Below are positions 7,452 to 16,241 of a stretch of DNA of 64,000 nucleotides, one piece after another. Under the pieces are notes generated by a model. It was not told the origin of the DNA. It saw only the letters and a list, made by a program, of their open reading frames with translations, and did no database searches. A program made the position numbers and the translations under genes. Each line of letters opens with the position of its first letter. Within the stretch, counting starts at the first letter, position 1. Origin of the DNA: Phycisphaerales bacterium (GTDB taxonomy: Bacteria > Planctomycetota > Phycisphaerae > Phycisphaerales > SM1A02); assembly GCA_014238205.1 (NCBI GenBank), contig JABABM010000002.1, forward strand, positions 124,001 through 188,000. Direction: 5' to 3'.

Positions 7452-7727
7452 ATGAAACGACACGCCATCCTGCTTGGAGCCATCACATGTGCAGTTGGCA
7501 TGAACCTGCTCACTACACGCTGGGGTACGGAACGATCTGCATCCCCAGTCATGACGATTTCGACTTCTGATGTTGAAAGAAGAACCCAGGCCACCGGTCT
7601 CTACGCGGCCCCATGGCTTGAACAGGCACCATGGCTGGCCTTCGGACTGGGCATACTCCTTCCCATGGGGCTGCTCGGAGCCGGTACGTACTTCCTGGTT
7701 CGTCCAGCCAGTTCCGACCCGGATTGA
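7452..7727 (+). CDS. Small membrane protein of unknown function
   Basis: 91 residues: an N-terminal hydrophobic segment (4-20) that could be a signal anchor, a polar loop of about 30 residues, then a second hydrophobic segment (62-84, LAFGLGILLPMGLLGAGTYFLV). Both ends probably face the cytoplasm. It has no strong ribosome binding site and no recognised family. It stands between the sigma factor and the HTH protein on the same strand. Confidence 0.6.
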   Translation: MKRHAILLGAITCAVGMNLLTTRWGTERSASPVMTISTSDVERRTQATGLYAAPWLEQAPWLAFGLGILLPMGLLGAGTYFLVRPASSDPD

Positions 7728-7985
7728 GGAGGGCGGCACAGAGAGGCCCCTGACCCCATAGAAGGCCGCGAGACGACTTCCAGTTGCCGCCATGCAAAGG
7801 CGTGCCAGGTCATGAGAGATTGCCTGAGAGGCTGGATGGGGCTTTCCATGGGCAAATGCGGCCGGTTTGCTTGCCCGGCCTGCTTGAATTGGGTACCGTG
7901 AAGTGTTCCACACCACATCGTGCGAGCGACTGAACAAGGCGGCTGAACTTCCCTTCGCCACACGCAACGAACAACGGAGCCCCCC

Positions 7986-8957
7986 ATGGACAAGATGTTC
8001 TACACCCTCCAGGAAGTCTGTACAAAACTCGGCAAGACCGAGGATGAAGTCCGGGAGATGGTCAGCAGCGGGCAACTCCAGGAGTTCCGTGATAAAGACG
8101 AACTCGTATTCCGTGTGGAACAGATCAACCTGCTTACAGGTGTCGATGAGGAGTCGGGAGATGTCATTGTCGACCTCTCCGGTTCGTCTGGATTTGACGG
8201 CAGTGGCCTCGACCTCACTGGTGACATGGATAGTGAAATAGACCTGTCCAATACAAGTGATGGCAATGCCGGGACACCCGTACCCACCCCTTCCCCGCCA
8301 CATGCTTCAAGTGAACCGGAACCTGGGGCCGCCTCCAGTGAACTTGGTTTGACTGGTGAAAGCGGCATGGACCTTGGTGATACGGGCACCGCTGCCGGAC
8401 TGTCGGCTTTCGATACGGGAGCAGACATAGCTGGCGGAGAGGATGATGCTGCCGAAACTCGCGTTGGTGATGGTGTCGACGATGATCTGACACTTGAGAC
8501 TGTCGGTTCAGGATCTGGCCTCCTCGATTTGACCAGGGAATCCGATGACACCTCCCTCGGAGCTGAGCTTCTTGAAGAGGTCTATACAAGCGACGACGAT
8601 CAGTTCGACATTCCAGCAAACGCATCCGGGCTCTTTGAAGCCTCTGCTCCGGACGATACCGCTGTTGCAAGTGCATCAGCTCCGTCGCCTGGGCGGGCAA
8701 TGCCGACTGCAGCCGGGTCCTTCATGATGCAGGAATCCTATGACGGGGCTGGGTCAGGACTCGGCGTTGGAGCCGCCATCGGCGGCATCGTCGCACTCGT
8801 GGTGCTGTTGATCATCCTCACCGTTCAGGTCAGTGGAACAACCTCAGCCCTGGCAATAACAATTGCCGAAGGACTCTGGATGTGGACTGGTGGCCTTGCT
8901 GGTGTCGCCATCCTTGCCATCCTTGCGGGCATGTTCATCGGCCGCGCCTCCGAATAG
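7986..8957 (+). CDS. Membrane-tethered MerR/excisionase-type HTH protein
   Basis: 323 residues in three parts. Residues 1-50 form a short helix-turn-helix of the MerR/excisionase type (FYTLQEVCTKLGKTEDEVREMV, then a winged basic/acidic stretch with QLQEFRDKDELVFRVEQI). Residues 55-250 are a long, acidic, Gly/Ser/Asp-rich linker. The end has two hydrophobic helices (about 258-280 and 294-318) that should anchor it in the membrane. The DNA-binding end should be cytoplasmic. Partners and targets are unknown. It precedes the phosphatidylserine decarboxylase gene by 19 bases and may be co-transcribed with it. Confidence 0.8.
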   Translation: MDKMFYTLQEVCTKLGKTEDEVREMVSSGQLQEFRDKDELVFRVEQINLLTGVDEESGDVIVDLSGSSGFDGSGLDLTGDMDSEIDLSNTSDGNAGTPVPTPSPPHASSEPEPGAASSELGLTGESGMDLGDTGTAAGLSAFDTGADIAGGEDDAAETRVGDGVDDDLTLETVGSGSGLLDLTRESDDTSLGAELLEEVYTSDDDQFDIPANASGLFEASAPDDTAVASASAPSPGRAMPTAAGSFMMQESYDGAGSGLGVGAAIGGIVALVVLLIILTVQVSGTTSALAITIAEGLWMWTGGLAGVAILAILAGMFIGRASE

Positions 8958-8976
8958 AACCGCAGGCGAGGGCAGC

Positions 8977-9657
8977 ATGCCTCTGACGAAATATGGAATA
9001 CGTGAATGGGGAATCGCCACGATCGTGGCGTTGCCCTTGATGCTGCTGTTCATCGCTGGCGACTGGCTCCCCTTTTCCGGCTGGATCCTTGCTGGACCGA
9101 TCGCGCTGGGCTGGTTTGTCGTCGCAGCCTTTTTCCGGGATCCAATTCGCCGGATACCGAAGAACCTTGCTCCGGGCAGCATGTTGTCTCCTGCGGATGG
9201 TGTCATCTCCGCCATCGAATACGTAGACAGCCATGAAGCGACGGATGGAAATGCGGCCGTGATTCTCCGTATCTTCCTCAGCGTGCTGAATGTCCACATC
9301 AATCGCGCACCGTGCGATGCAACCGTGATGGGCACGATCTACAGGAAGGGCATGTTTCTCAATGCACAGACACCGGAATCCGCCAAGGTCAACGAATCGA
9401 ATGTCATCCTTCTCGAGTTTCCCGGTGGCGAATCCTTCGGCATGCGACAGGTTTCAGGAATGATCGCCCGTTGCATCGTCTGCCCACTGGCCAAGGGTGA
9501 CCAGCTCATCCAGGGACGCAAGTGGGGAATGATCAAGTTTGGTTCGACAACTGAACTCATCCTTCCAAGGCCCGATGATGTGCAGGTGGGCATTGAGGTC
9601 GGAGACAAGGTGAAGGGCGGCAAGACGCTTATTGCCCTGCTGCCTGAGAAGAGGTGA
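8977..9657 (+). CDS. psd: Phosphatidylserine decarboxylase, short (Asd/PSD-II) type
   Basis: 226 residues; makes phosphatidylethanolamine from phosphatidylserine at the inner membrane. Features in order: two N-terminal hydrophobic segments (11-28, 35-52), the FFRDPIRRIP motif, LSPADGVISAI, LNVHINRAPCD, and the self-cleavage site MIKFGST, where cleavage between Gly189 and Ser190 would give the pyruvoyl group. Length and FGS rather than LGST mark the short bacterial/archaeal type. I start at ATG 8977, after a GGCGAGGG-like site. No pssA gene is adjacent. Confidence 0.92.
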   Translation: MPLTKYGIREWGIATIVALPLMLLFIAGDWLPFSGWILAGPIALGWFVVAAFFRDPIRRIPKNLAPGSMLSPADGVISAIEYVDSHEATDGNAAVILRIFLSVLNVHINRAPCDATVMGTIYRKGMFLNAQTPESAKVNESNVILLEFPGGESFGMRQVSGMIARCIVCPLAKGDQLIQGRKWGMIKFGSTTELILPRPDDVQVGIEVGDKVKGGKTLIALLPEKR

Positions 9658-9982
9658 GCTGATCCCCTATTCAGTTCGACTTCATGGAGCCGGATTGTCG
9701 ATACAACTCACATGAGCCTGCTTCCAGCGTCCATGACCACATCGTTCATCCAGGCAGCACACGCCAGGATCTTCTCCTTTCGCAAGAAGTCTCCGGCGGG
9801 GCATGGGGCTGGAAAATCCGATCGAGAAGTCGAATACGCCCAGGGCGGCATCGACCATGTTGACCTTGCAGAAGCTGGCCAGAAGTTGATCGGCAACTCC
9901 AGCAAAGCATCGAGACAGTGTGGAAGTGAAGACCCGCAGGTGGAAACGCCTGCACTGAGGCGGGTCGACCTGACAGCCTGAC
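9658..9982. other. 325-base stretch without a convincing gene
   Basis: It lies between the convergent psd and metG genes. Open frames exist on both strands (plus strand 9712-9981; minus strand up to 9905 and beyond), but none has a good start, recognisable motifs or clearly protein-like composition, and they overlap one another. I see no terminator with a T-run and no tRNA. It may be a decayed gene or simple spacer. Confidence 0.5.
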
Positions 9983-11548
9983 TCAGTCCGTGGAAGCAGC
10001 TTGTTCAAGCCGTGGGAACAAGGCAACCTTCTCGACCTTCGTCCCGGCGGCAAGTCCTCCCCAGGCGGCCCTCGTGACAAGATCGCCTCGCTGTGGTTCG
10101 ATGTCGAGATTCCAGGCAGACCAGAGGGCCTCCATGCGTTCCGGTATGGCTGCTGCAAGAAGACAGGAAGCAATTCGAAGCGCTTCTGCGCACCGGTAGA
10201 GAATGCCCCCGACATCCGGCATCGACTCCGGATCCTTTGCCAGCTTGAACGGCTCCGTTTCGTTTATGTACCCATCGACTCTGCGGATGATGGCCATTGC
10301 CTGGTTGCATGAACCGACAAGGTCAAAGTCTTCCATGGATGCGATGCTGGACTCGACAAGAACAGACACGGCATCCGCCCATCCATCGAAAGATGGGTCG
10401 GGATCTGCAGGCACGAGTCCTTCGAAATACTTTCCAATCATCGCTGAAACACGGCTCGTGCAGTTGCCGATCGTGTTCACAAGATCCGTCGTATAGACAT
10501 CGTGGAAGTGTTGGCGGGAGAAATCCGCGTCAGTGGAGCCAAGGGGGCCCTGTGTGACCAGGTACCATCGAAGAGCGTCCTGCCCATACGTGCTGCAATA
10601 CCCCTGGAGCGACTCCAGGTCGATGAAGTTGCCAAGCGACTTGGACATCTTCTGCCCTTCGCTGATCCAGAAGGAATGCGCATAGACACAACGAGGCAAT
10701 GGAAGATCAAGTGCCATGAGAATGGCCGGCCAGATGACCGAATGAAACCAGAGAATCTCCTTGCCGACGATGTGGTAATCAGCTGGCCAGAATCGACTCC
10801 TGTCTTCACCAGTCTCCTTGTCTGAAGCAAGGCCGAGCGCAGTCACGTAGTTGAAGAGGGCATCGATCCAGACATAGATGACATGCTCTTCATTGCCTGG
10901 AACAGGAATACCCCATGTGAAATTCGTTCGACTGATGGGAACATCGTTGAGCCCTTCCTTGAGCCTGCCAAGCATTTCATTCCGACGTGCCTCGGGCCGC
11001 ACGAAGCCGGGCTCATCCCTGTACAACTGCTCGATTCGATCCTGGAAGGAACTGAGTCGGAAATAGTAGTTCTGTTCCGTGGCTCGAATGAGATCCTGGC
11101 CACTGATGGGGGACTTGAACTCGAGTTCACGAGCCTTGGTCTCCGTGTAATACTCCTCCTGCCCCTTGTCGTACCAGCCCTCGAACTCGCCGAGGTAGAT
11201 CGCATCACGATCGATGAGTTGCTGTACGAAGGACTGCACCTGCTCCTCATGGTGGGCATCCGTTGTTCGAATGAAATCGTCATTCGAGATTGAAAAGAGG
11301 TCCAGGACCTCCCGGAAGACTGCAGAGTTCCTGTCCGCCAGTTCCCGTGGTTCGATGCCCTGTTCAAGTGCTGATGTTTCCACCTTCTGCCCATGCTCAT
11401 CCGTTCCAGTGAGAAAGAATACGTCCCGGCCGAGAAACCGTTCGAACCGGGCGTAAACGTCGCAGACAGTGCTGGTATAGACATGCCCGATGTGCGGATG
11501 TGCGTTGACGTAGTAGATTGGAGTCGTAATGGAGCGGGTTTTGGTCAC
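9983..11548 (-). CDS. metG: Methionyl-tRNA synthetase
   Basis: 521 residues. Charges tRNA-Met with methionine. The class I motifs are clear: HPHIGH at 18-23 and KMSKS in the SEGQKMSKSLGNFID stretch near residue 315. The insert between the Rossmann halves lacks the CxxC zinc knuckle and has the GWYxxxxEEYYTE form, so it belongs to the zinc-free short type. The C-terminal dimerisation/tRNA-binding domain of longer enzymes is absent. The start is GTG 11548 (MTKTRSITTPIYYVNA), fitting the family N-terminus. It is divergent from the secreted protein gene at 11692. Confidence 0.95.
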   Translation of the reverse strand: MTKTRSITTPIYYVNAHPHIGHVYTSTVCDVYARFERFLGRDVFFLTGTDEHGQKVETSALEQGIEPRELADRNSAVFREVLDLFSISNDDFIRTTDAHHEEQVQSFVQQLIDRDAIYLGEFEGWYDKGQEEYYTETKARELEFKSPISGQDLIRATEQNYYFRLSSFQDRIEQLYRDEPGFVRPEARRNEMLGRLKEGLNDVPISRTNFTWGIPVPGNEEHVIYVWIDALFNYVTALGLASDKETGEDRSRFWPADYHIVGKEILWFHSVIWPAILMALDLPLPRCVYAHSFWISEGQKMSKSLGNFIDLESLQGYCSTYGQDALRWYLVTQGPLGSTDADFSRQHFHDVYTTDLVNTIGNCTSRVSAMIGKYFEGLVPADPDPSFDGWADAVSVLVESSIASMEDFDLVGSCNQAMAIIRRVDGYINETEPFKLAKDPESMPDVGGILYRCAEALRIASCLLAAAIPERMEALWSAWNLDIEPQRGDLVTRAAWGGLAAGTKVEKVALFPRLEQAASTD

Positions 11549-11691
11549 AGAGCGGCAGTATAGCCGTCAGCAACAAACTTCCCAGAAGCAGAGCTTGATG
11601 CCATGACTGCACAAAATCACGAAATCAAGCCGATTCCGTCTCTTTGAGAGAGCTACCATGGGCGCATGCCGAACGCTTGGAGATGCTGTTG

Positions 11692-13608
11692 ATGCATACG
11701 AAACTGATCCTTGCCTGTCTCTCGATGCCGGTCCTTTTCGCATCACCTGCTCATGGGCAGGATGCCCTCGGAGATGGACACGCGCTCGATGGGAACCTCA
11801 GCACAAGAGGTTCCCGGAACTCCATGACCACCCGGAGTCGCTCTGAACAGGGCCGGTTCACAATGGGGCAGAACCCCCTGTCCGGTCGTGGATACCAGAA
11901 TGCCGTCGGATACCACTCCAACAGTGACTTCCAGAGAGCCAACAACGAGATGGCCATGTATGCCGATTCGCTCTACAACAATCCCTGGTACTGGGAGCAT
12001 ATCGGCAGCCTTTCGACGAGCCTGGCCACAAGTGGCGGCAGTGGCGGGCTGGGAAGGACGGCGGCAAACTCCGGAGGCGGGTACTACAACCCCTTCTTCT
12101 TCAATGCCAGCGCATCCAACCCTTCCTCGTCACGAGTTGAAGTCGGGAAGCGGATCGGAGACTTTGGTCACTTTGAAGCCGGGGAGGGCATGCACAGGGA
12201 AGCCGCTCCAGGAGGCGTAGACAACCTCATGGACACGCAGATGACTCGACCAGTTGTCTACGGCATTGGACAACCAAACAGGTTTCTGCGTGATGATCGA
12301 CGCAGCAGCGTTCTTCGAAGCATGTACAGCCTTCGTGATCTGAATACGGATACTGATTACATCGGAGTTGGAGTAAGTTCAGGCGACATCCCAGTTCGGT
12401 ATGCCGCATCACCATTGAGCGGCGTGACTCCGGCATCATACGGAACTTCATACGCGGACATGGGACTCTCTCCCTTGGACACTGCCCGGATTCAAGAGGA
12501 CTTCCGACTTGGCAGGGACTATGAACCCATTGGGAAGTCCTATCGTCCCGATATAGAAGGATCACTGGCATACACGTCTCGTATCACGAATGAATCCAAT
12601 GGTTCACGGCTGGAAAACAGGACTGACACGACCATCGATGACCTCCTTGGCGTCGTGGCGAACCGGTACCAGGAGGCACTTGGAAGCAGTACTCCATCGA
12701 GCGCCACCATGCTTGAGAATGAGTATCGAAATGTACTCAACATGGTCGCCGGCGGATACGGGGAAAGCGAAGCTGGCCTTGGACGGGAGCCATCCAGCAT
12801 CGCCGGTATTCCTGATCCTGCCACGCAAATCGGTTTCAATGAAGAACTCGACCTGCCATCCGAGCCGCCGACTCCACCAACACTGGACACGCCGCCGGTA
12901 CTTGAGACTGGCGAACTGACGCCGCCGGAACAGGCCCCGATGCCACTTGACAAGTTTGGCCTCATCCTTCGACATGGTCAACAAGTCGGCAATCTGTCTG
13001 AAGAAGATGGCAGCCGGCGTTCGGAACTGATTCTTGCTGCCCAGGAAAAACTGGCTGATGGAGAATATCTCTGGGCCGAAAGGCGGTTCAACCGGGCCCT
13101 GCGACTCACACCGGGCCACCCACTTGCAACCGCAGGTCTGGCTCACTCGCAACTGGGCGGAGGACTCTACCTTTCTGCAGCATTGACGCTGCAGAGCCTG
13201 ATGGGCTTCCAACCCGAAATGATCGATGTCGTCTACAGCGAGTCGCTGCTTCCTTCATCCGAAGACATGGACCGGATCATCCTTGAACTCAACAATCGAG
13301 TGAAGGGTGACACCGACAGGGATCGCTATGCATTTCTCCTGGCCTATATCGGTCACCAGCTGGACAACCCGATGATGATTGAACGGGGCCTGAACATAAT
13401 GCGGTCAATCCAGGACGACAAGGCTTTTGTAGATCTCCTGGAGGCCATCTGGATTCCACAACCAGAGGATATTGACCTCGGCGATGAAGCTCCTGAACTG
13501 CTCCCCCTGGAACCTGTTTCCGGACCGGACACCGGGGTGGGCGCAAAGGAAGATTCCATCGAGGACACTCTTCCCAGTTCGGAAGATGTCGAGCAAGGCA
13601 CTCCCTGA
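11692..13608 (+). CDS. Large secreted protein with C-terminal TPR-like region
   Basis: About 638 residues from ATG 11692, chosen since a GGAG lies about 10 bases before it and a clean signal peptide follows (cleavage likely after SPAHG). ATGs at 11683 and the TTG-type upstream frame are less likely. The N-terminal half (30-330) is low-complexity, rich in Gly, Ser, Asn and Tyr, with GGGYYNPFFF. Residues 400-430 are a Pro/Thr-rich spacer. The C-terminal third (450-600) looks helical and TPR-like (EKLADGEYLWAERRFNRALRLTPGHPLA). It is probably a periplasmic or surface scaffold; I do not recognise the full architecture. Confidence 0.75.
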   Translation: MHTKLILACLSMPVLFASPAHGQDALGDGHALDGNLSTRGSRNSMTTRSRSEQGRFTMGQNPLSGRGYQNAVGYHSNSDFQRANNEMAMYADSLYNNPWYWEHIGSLSTSLATSGGSGGLGRTAANSGGGYYNPFFFNASASNPSSSRVEVGKRIGDFGHFEAGEGMHREAAPGGVDNLMDTQMTRPVVYGIGQPNRFLRDDRRSSVLRSMYSLRDLNTDTDYIGVGVSSGDIPVRYAASPLSGVTPASYGTSYADMGLSPLDTARIQEDFRLGRDYEPIGKSYRPDIEGSLAYTSRITNESNGSRLENRTDTTIDDLLGVVANRYQEALGSSTPSSATMLENEYRNVLNMVAGGYGESEAGLGREPSSIAGIPDPATQIGFNEELDLPSEPPTPPTLDTPPVLETGELTPPEQAPMPLDKFGLILRHGQQVGNLSEEDGSRRSELILAAQEKLADGEYLWAERRFNRALRLTPGHPLATAGLAHSQLGGGLYLSAALTLQSLMGFQPEMIDVVYSESLLPSSEDMDRIILELNNRVKGDTDRDRYAFLLAYIGHQLDNPMMIERGLNIMRSIQDDKAFVDLLEAIWIPQPEDIDLGDEAPELLPLEPVSGPDTGVGAKEDSIEDTLPSSEDVEQGTP

Positions 13609-13610
13609 AC

Positions 13611-14567
13611 TCACTCTGCAGGTGCTGTGAATCTTGCCACGAAGAGGCCCGGCCCACTTGCTCCCATGTCAGTGCGAAGTTGATGGATTCGAACACCTTC
13701 ACATCCACACTTGGAAGCCCAGGACTCGATTTCATCTCTTGAGAAACCCAGGTGCACGTGCCCCATTGAATCTCGATACAAGGAACGATCATGTTCGACC
13801 ATGTCGACGATGATCACCGGTCCTCCCGGCTCGACGATCCGAAGAGCCTCCTTGATGACTGCGGGAGGATCCTCGATGTGATGCAGAACAAGTGAAATCA
13901 AGGCGGCATTGACAGAGGCATCCTCCAGCGGCAGATCCGTCAACTCAGCCTTGTGGTACCTGATGTGTTCATACGACTCCAGGCGGCTGGAAGCCGCCTC
14001 AAGCATGCCTTGTTCACGATCGATGGCCTCGATACCAGAAACCCATGGAGCAAGTTCTGCCGCCGAAGCGCCCGTGCCGCAGCCGAGATCCGCCACGACC
14101 CAGCTGGGATCAAGCAGTGATAGCATCGGCTCGAACTGTATGGCCGACCCGAACAGGTCGCTTCGTAACTCTGCCCATTCTCCCCCAAGAGCCCCGAAGA
14201 AATTTCGACTGTCGACACTGCGGCGTGAAATGACTTCCGTCGCGCGGCGGGCGTCTTCTTCACACTGAGGATCCACTCGACATTCATCTTCTGCCAAGGA
14301 CCAGATCTCCCTGGCTTTCTCGTCCAGTGACGAGGAGGAACGGCGATAGAGGCTGGCCGTTCCCTCGCTGCGTCGAACGACCCAGCCAGAGTCGAGCAAT
14401 CGCTTCAGGTGACGTGAAACGGTTGATTGTGGAAGTTGGAGTGCACTGGACAACTCGCCAACACTCAGTTCCCGGCCATCAAGAAGATACAGGAGTCGCA
14501 GACGTGCGGCATCAGTGAGCGGATCGAGCCACTGCAGGAGGGTACGGCCACTGACAACATCACTCAC
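13611..14567 (-). CDS. ArsR-family regulator fused to a methyltransferase
   Basis: 318 residues. The N-terminal 85 residues are an ArsR-type winged helix (LSVGELSSALQLPQSTVSRHLKRLLDSGWV). From about 130 comes a class I SAM-dependent methyltransferase with motif I (VVADLGCGTGASAAEL), motif II acid (IEAIDRE) and later motifs (VNAALISLVLHHIEDP, EPGGPVIIVDM). Fusions of this sort are known in bacteria, sometimes linked to methionine or SAM-cycle regulation; the regulon here is unknown. Its GTG/ATG start overlaps the stop of the upstream TPR lipoprotein by 4 bases, so the pair is translationally coupled. It converges with the secreted protein at 13608, a 2-base gap. Confidence 0.88.
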   Translation of the reverse strand: MSDVVSGRTLLQWLDPLTDAARLRLLYLLDGRELSVGELSSALQLPQSTVSRHLKRLLDSGWVVRRSEGTASLYRRSSSSLDEKAREIWSLAEDECRVDPQCEEDARRATEVISRRSVDSRNFFGALGGEWAELRSDLFGSAIQFEPMLSLLDPSWVVADLGCGTGASAAELAPWVSGIEAIDREQGMLEAASSRLESYEHIRYHKAELTDLPLEDASVNAALISLVLHHIEDPPAVIKEALRIVEPGGPVIIVDMVEHDRSLYRDSMGHVHLGFSRDEIESWASKCGCEGVRIHQLRTDMGASGPGLFVARFTAPAE

Positions 14568-15232
14568 CGAGTATCACTCGAGGGCATCGCCAGAGTCGGG
14601 CCGGGAATAACTCCATAGGAACGCAGCCGTTCCTGAACTGTCGCATTTGATGGATCAACTTCCCACCCCGTGCGAAGGTATCGCTTCGCGGCATCAAGAT
14701 CACCCATCTGTTCAGACATGGTCGCAGCCCTGAGGTATGGATCGACAGAAGAGGCGTCGTCTACAACCATTGCCCTTGCAACGAATTCACGTGCAGAATC
14801 AGGATCATTTGTCATCAACGCATACTCGCCAAGAAGAAGCCAGTCGCTCGAATCCTTTCTCGCCTCCGCCCGATCCCCAAGGAATCTGAAGAGCGAGTTG
14901 TAGTCCTTCTGCTGGTACATGGTCTCGGCAAGATCGAGGGCGATCTGTCGGTTGGATGGCTTCAAGGTATGCGCTACCTCAAGCGCCTGCCTTGCCTCCG
15001 ACAAGTCCCCTGTATGCATGGCACTCAGGCCATACCCATACTGGTCTCGCCAACTCCCGGGAGATTTGGCTACGAGCTGACCATACAGTTGTTCTGCCTC
15101 GGACCAACGACCCTGCCATACGGCATCGTTCGCCTGGTCTCGCATGGTCATCGTTGTTGTTGCTGTTTCGCATCCAAACAATGTCCCCGCAAGCAGGGCC
15201 ATCATCACGATGTGATTTCTTGAGTTCGCCAT
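14564..15232 (-). CDS. TPR-repeat lipoprotein
   Basis: 222 residues with a signal peptide and lipobox (LFGC at 18-21). The mature protein is made of TPR-like helical pairs (AVWQGRWSEAEQLYGQLVAKSPGS; MHTGDLSEARQALEVAHTLKPS; QMGDLDAAKRYLRTGWEVDPS), about five units. It is probably a periplasmic scaffold for protein contacts. It is first in a two-gene unit with the ArsR-methyltransferase fusion, with overlapping stop and start, an unusual pairing of an envelope lipoprotein with a cytoplasmic regulator. Confidence 0.85.
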   Translation of the reverse strand: MANSRNHIVMMALLAGTLFGCETATTTMTMRDQANDAVWQGRWSEAEQLYGQLVAKSPGSWRDQYGYGLSAMHTGDLSEARQALEVAHTLKPSNRQIALDLAETMYQQKDYNSLFRFLGDRAEARKDSSDWLLLGEYALMTNDPDSAREFVARAMVVDDASSVDPYLRAATMSEQMGDLDAAKRYLRTGWEVDPSNATVQERLRSYGVIPGPTLAMPSSDTR

Positions 15233-15312
15233 TTCGCTGCACTCCCTTGCTGCGTTGCGTTAACCCATCATACGGAACAGATCGATGGCAGGCCAGCGAG
15301 TAGCATGCTTTC

Positions 15313-15750
15313 ATGGAACACTGCTTGGAAGATCTGGAACCGTCTGCCCCACCGCGTCCCGTTGTTCTGCTCTGGCATGAGGCTGGTCAATCGCCACCAC
15401 ATGTGGACTGGATGATTGCCAGGAATGCCTCAGGGCACGGCCCCCTGCTGACATACCGGCTTCCTGAAAGGCTCGATACCCTCGCAACACGTTCTACGAC
15501 CCAAGCCCACAGGATCCAGGACCACCGTCCTCGCTACCTGAGGTGTGACGGGCCCCTTGGTCAAGGCAGGGGGCAAATACGGAGAATTGCCACGGGCAGC
15601 ATGCGGATCAAGGAGGTCGCACCTGGGGGAACCTGGCTCGAAATAGCATGGCACACCGGACCTGCCTCCGGACAACGGCAGGTGCTTTCCCTCGTTCAGG
15701 AGAGCGGGAATGGATGCCAGGTCCGTTGTGGGGCATGGAAGAATGGCTGA
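15313..15750 (+). CDS. LigD 3'-phosphoesterase-like protein, stand-alone
   Basis: 145 residues. The layout matches the small proteins related to the 3'-phosphoesterase domain of bacterial DNA ligase D: a strand with His (VVLLWHEAGQSPPHVDWMI, residues 18-36), then TYRLPE, HRPRYLRCDGPLGQGRGQIRRI. The metal-binding pattern H...H-x-D is kept in modified form (H22, H30, D32). In LigD this domain trims 3' ends during non-homologous end joining. No ligase, primase or Ku gene is nearby, so it acts alone or its partners lie elsewhere. The family assignment is by eye and of medium certainty. Confidence 0.65.
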   Translation: MEHCLEDLEPSAPPRPVVLLWHEAGQSPPHVDWMIARNASGHGPLLTYRLPERLDTLATRSTTQAHRIQDHRPRYLRCDGPLGQGRGQIRRIATGSMRIKEVAPGGTWLEIAWHTGPASGQRQVLSLVQESGNGCQVRCGAWKNG

Positions 15751-15826
15751 ACAGTGAATTCTTCTGCATGCATTTGATCGGTCGGGTATCAATTGAGCAT
15801 CAGATCCGATGCAAGAGGCTCGAACC

Positions 15827-16231
15827 ATGACTGACATACCCATCGAGGATGCAGAAAAACATTTCAGGAATCCGGACCTCCCCCCGGACGATCTCCCCAA
15901 GGAGGGAGAAGCTCCTGTGGAAGATGAGGTCATCGAGGTTGTTCATGACAGCCCGGGAGGCCTGAGGAAGAAGATAAAGACATTCGGAAAAGGCGCCCGG
16001 CACGAAGACAACTGGTCAAGAACTCCGAATGCCACGGGCGAAGGGGCAATTCATGTCCAGACCTTCTTTTCGAAACTGACACAGGATTCCATGACATACA
16101 TGGATCAATCCATCAATGAATGGCTTGATGAACATCCTGAGTACGAGGTGAAGTTCGTCAATACGAGCATCGGAACGATGCGTGGGAAGCAAGGTCCCCA
16201 GGAAGTCATCATCTGCCAGGTCTGGGTTTGA
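15827..16231 (+). CDS. Hypothetical protein
   Basis: 134 residues from ATG 15827; an ATG at 15809 would add six residues. The N-terminal 40 residues are acidic and proline-rich. A basic stretch (LRKKIKTFGKGARHEDNW) and a C-terminal alpha/beta part follow (HVQTFFSKLTQDSMTYMDQSINEWLDEHPEYEVKFVNTS, then EVIICQVWV). The last part, a helix leading to strands that describe variation or binding, resembles small sporulation- or flotillin-unrelated dodecin-size folds, but I cannot name it. No signal peptide; cytoplasmic. Confidence 0.65.
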   Translation: MTDIPIEDAEKHFRNPDLPPDDLPKEGEAPVEDEVIEVVHDSPGGLRKKIKTFGKGARHEDNWSRTPNATGEGAIHVQTFFSKLTQDSMTYMDQSINEWLDEHPEYEVKFVNTSIGTMRGKQGPQEVIICQVWV

Positions 16232-16241
16232 GCAGACGCTC

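Noticed and set aside
9712-9981. Plus-strand open frame of 89 codons after psd
   Set aside because: No ribosome binding site, no motif, and competing frames on the other strand.
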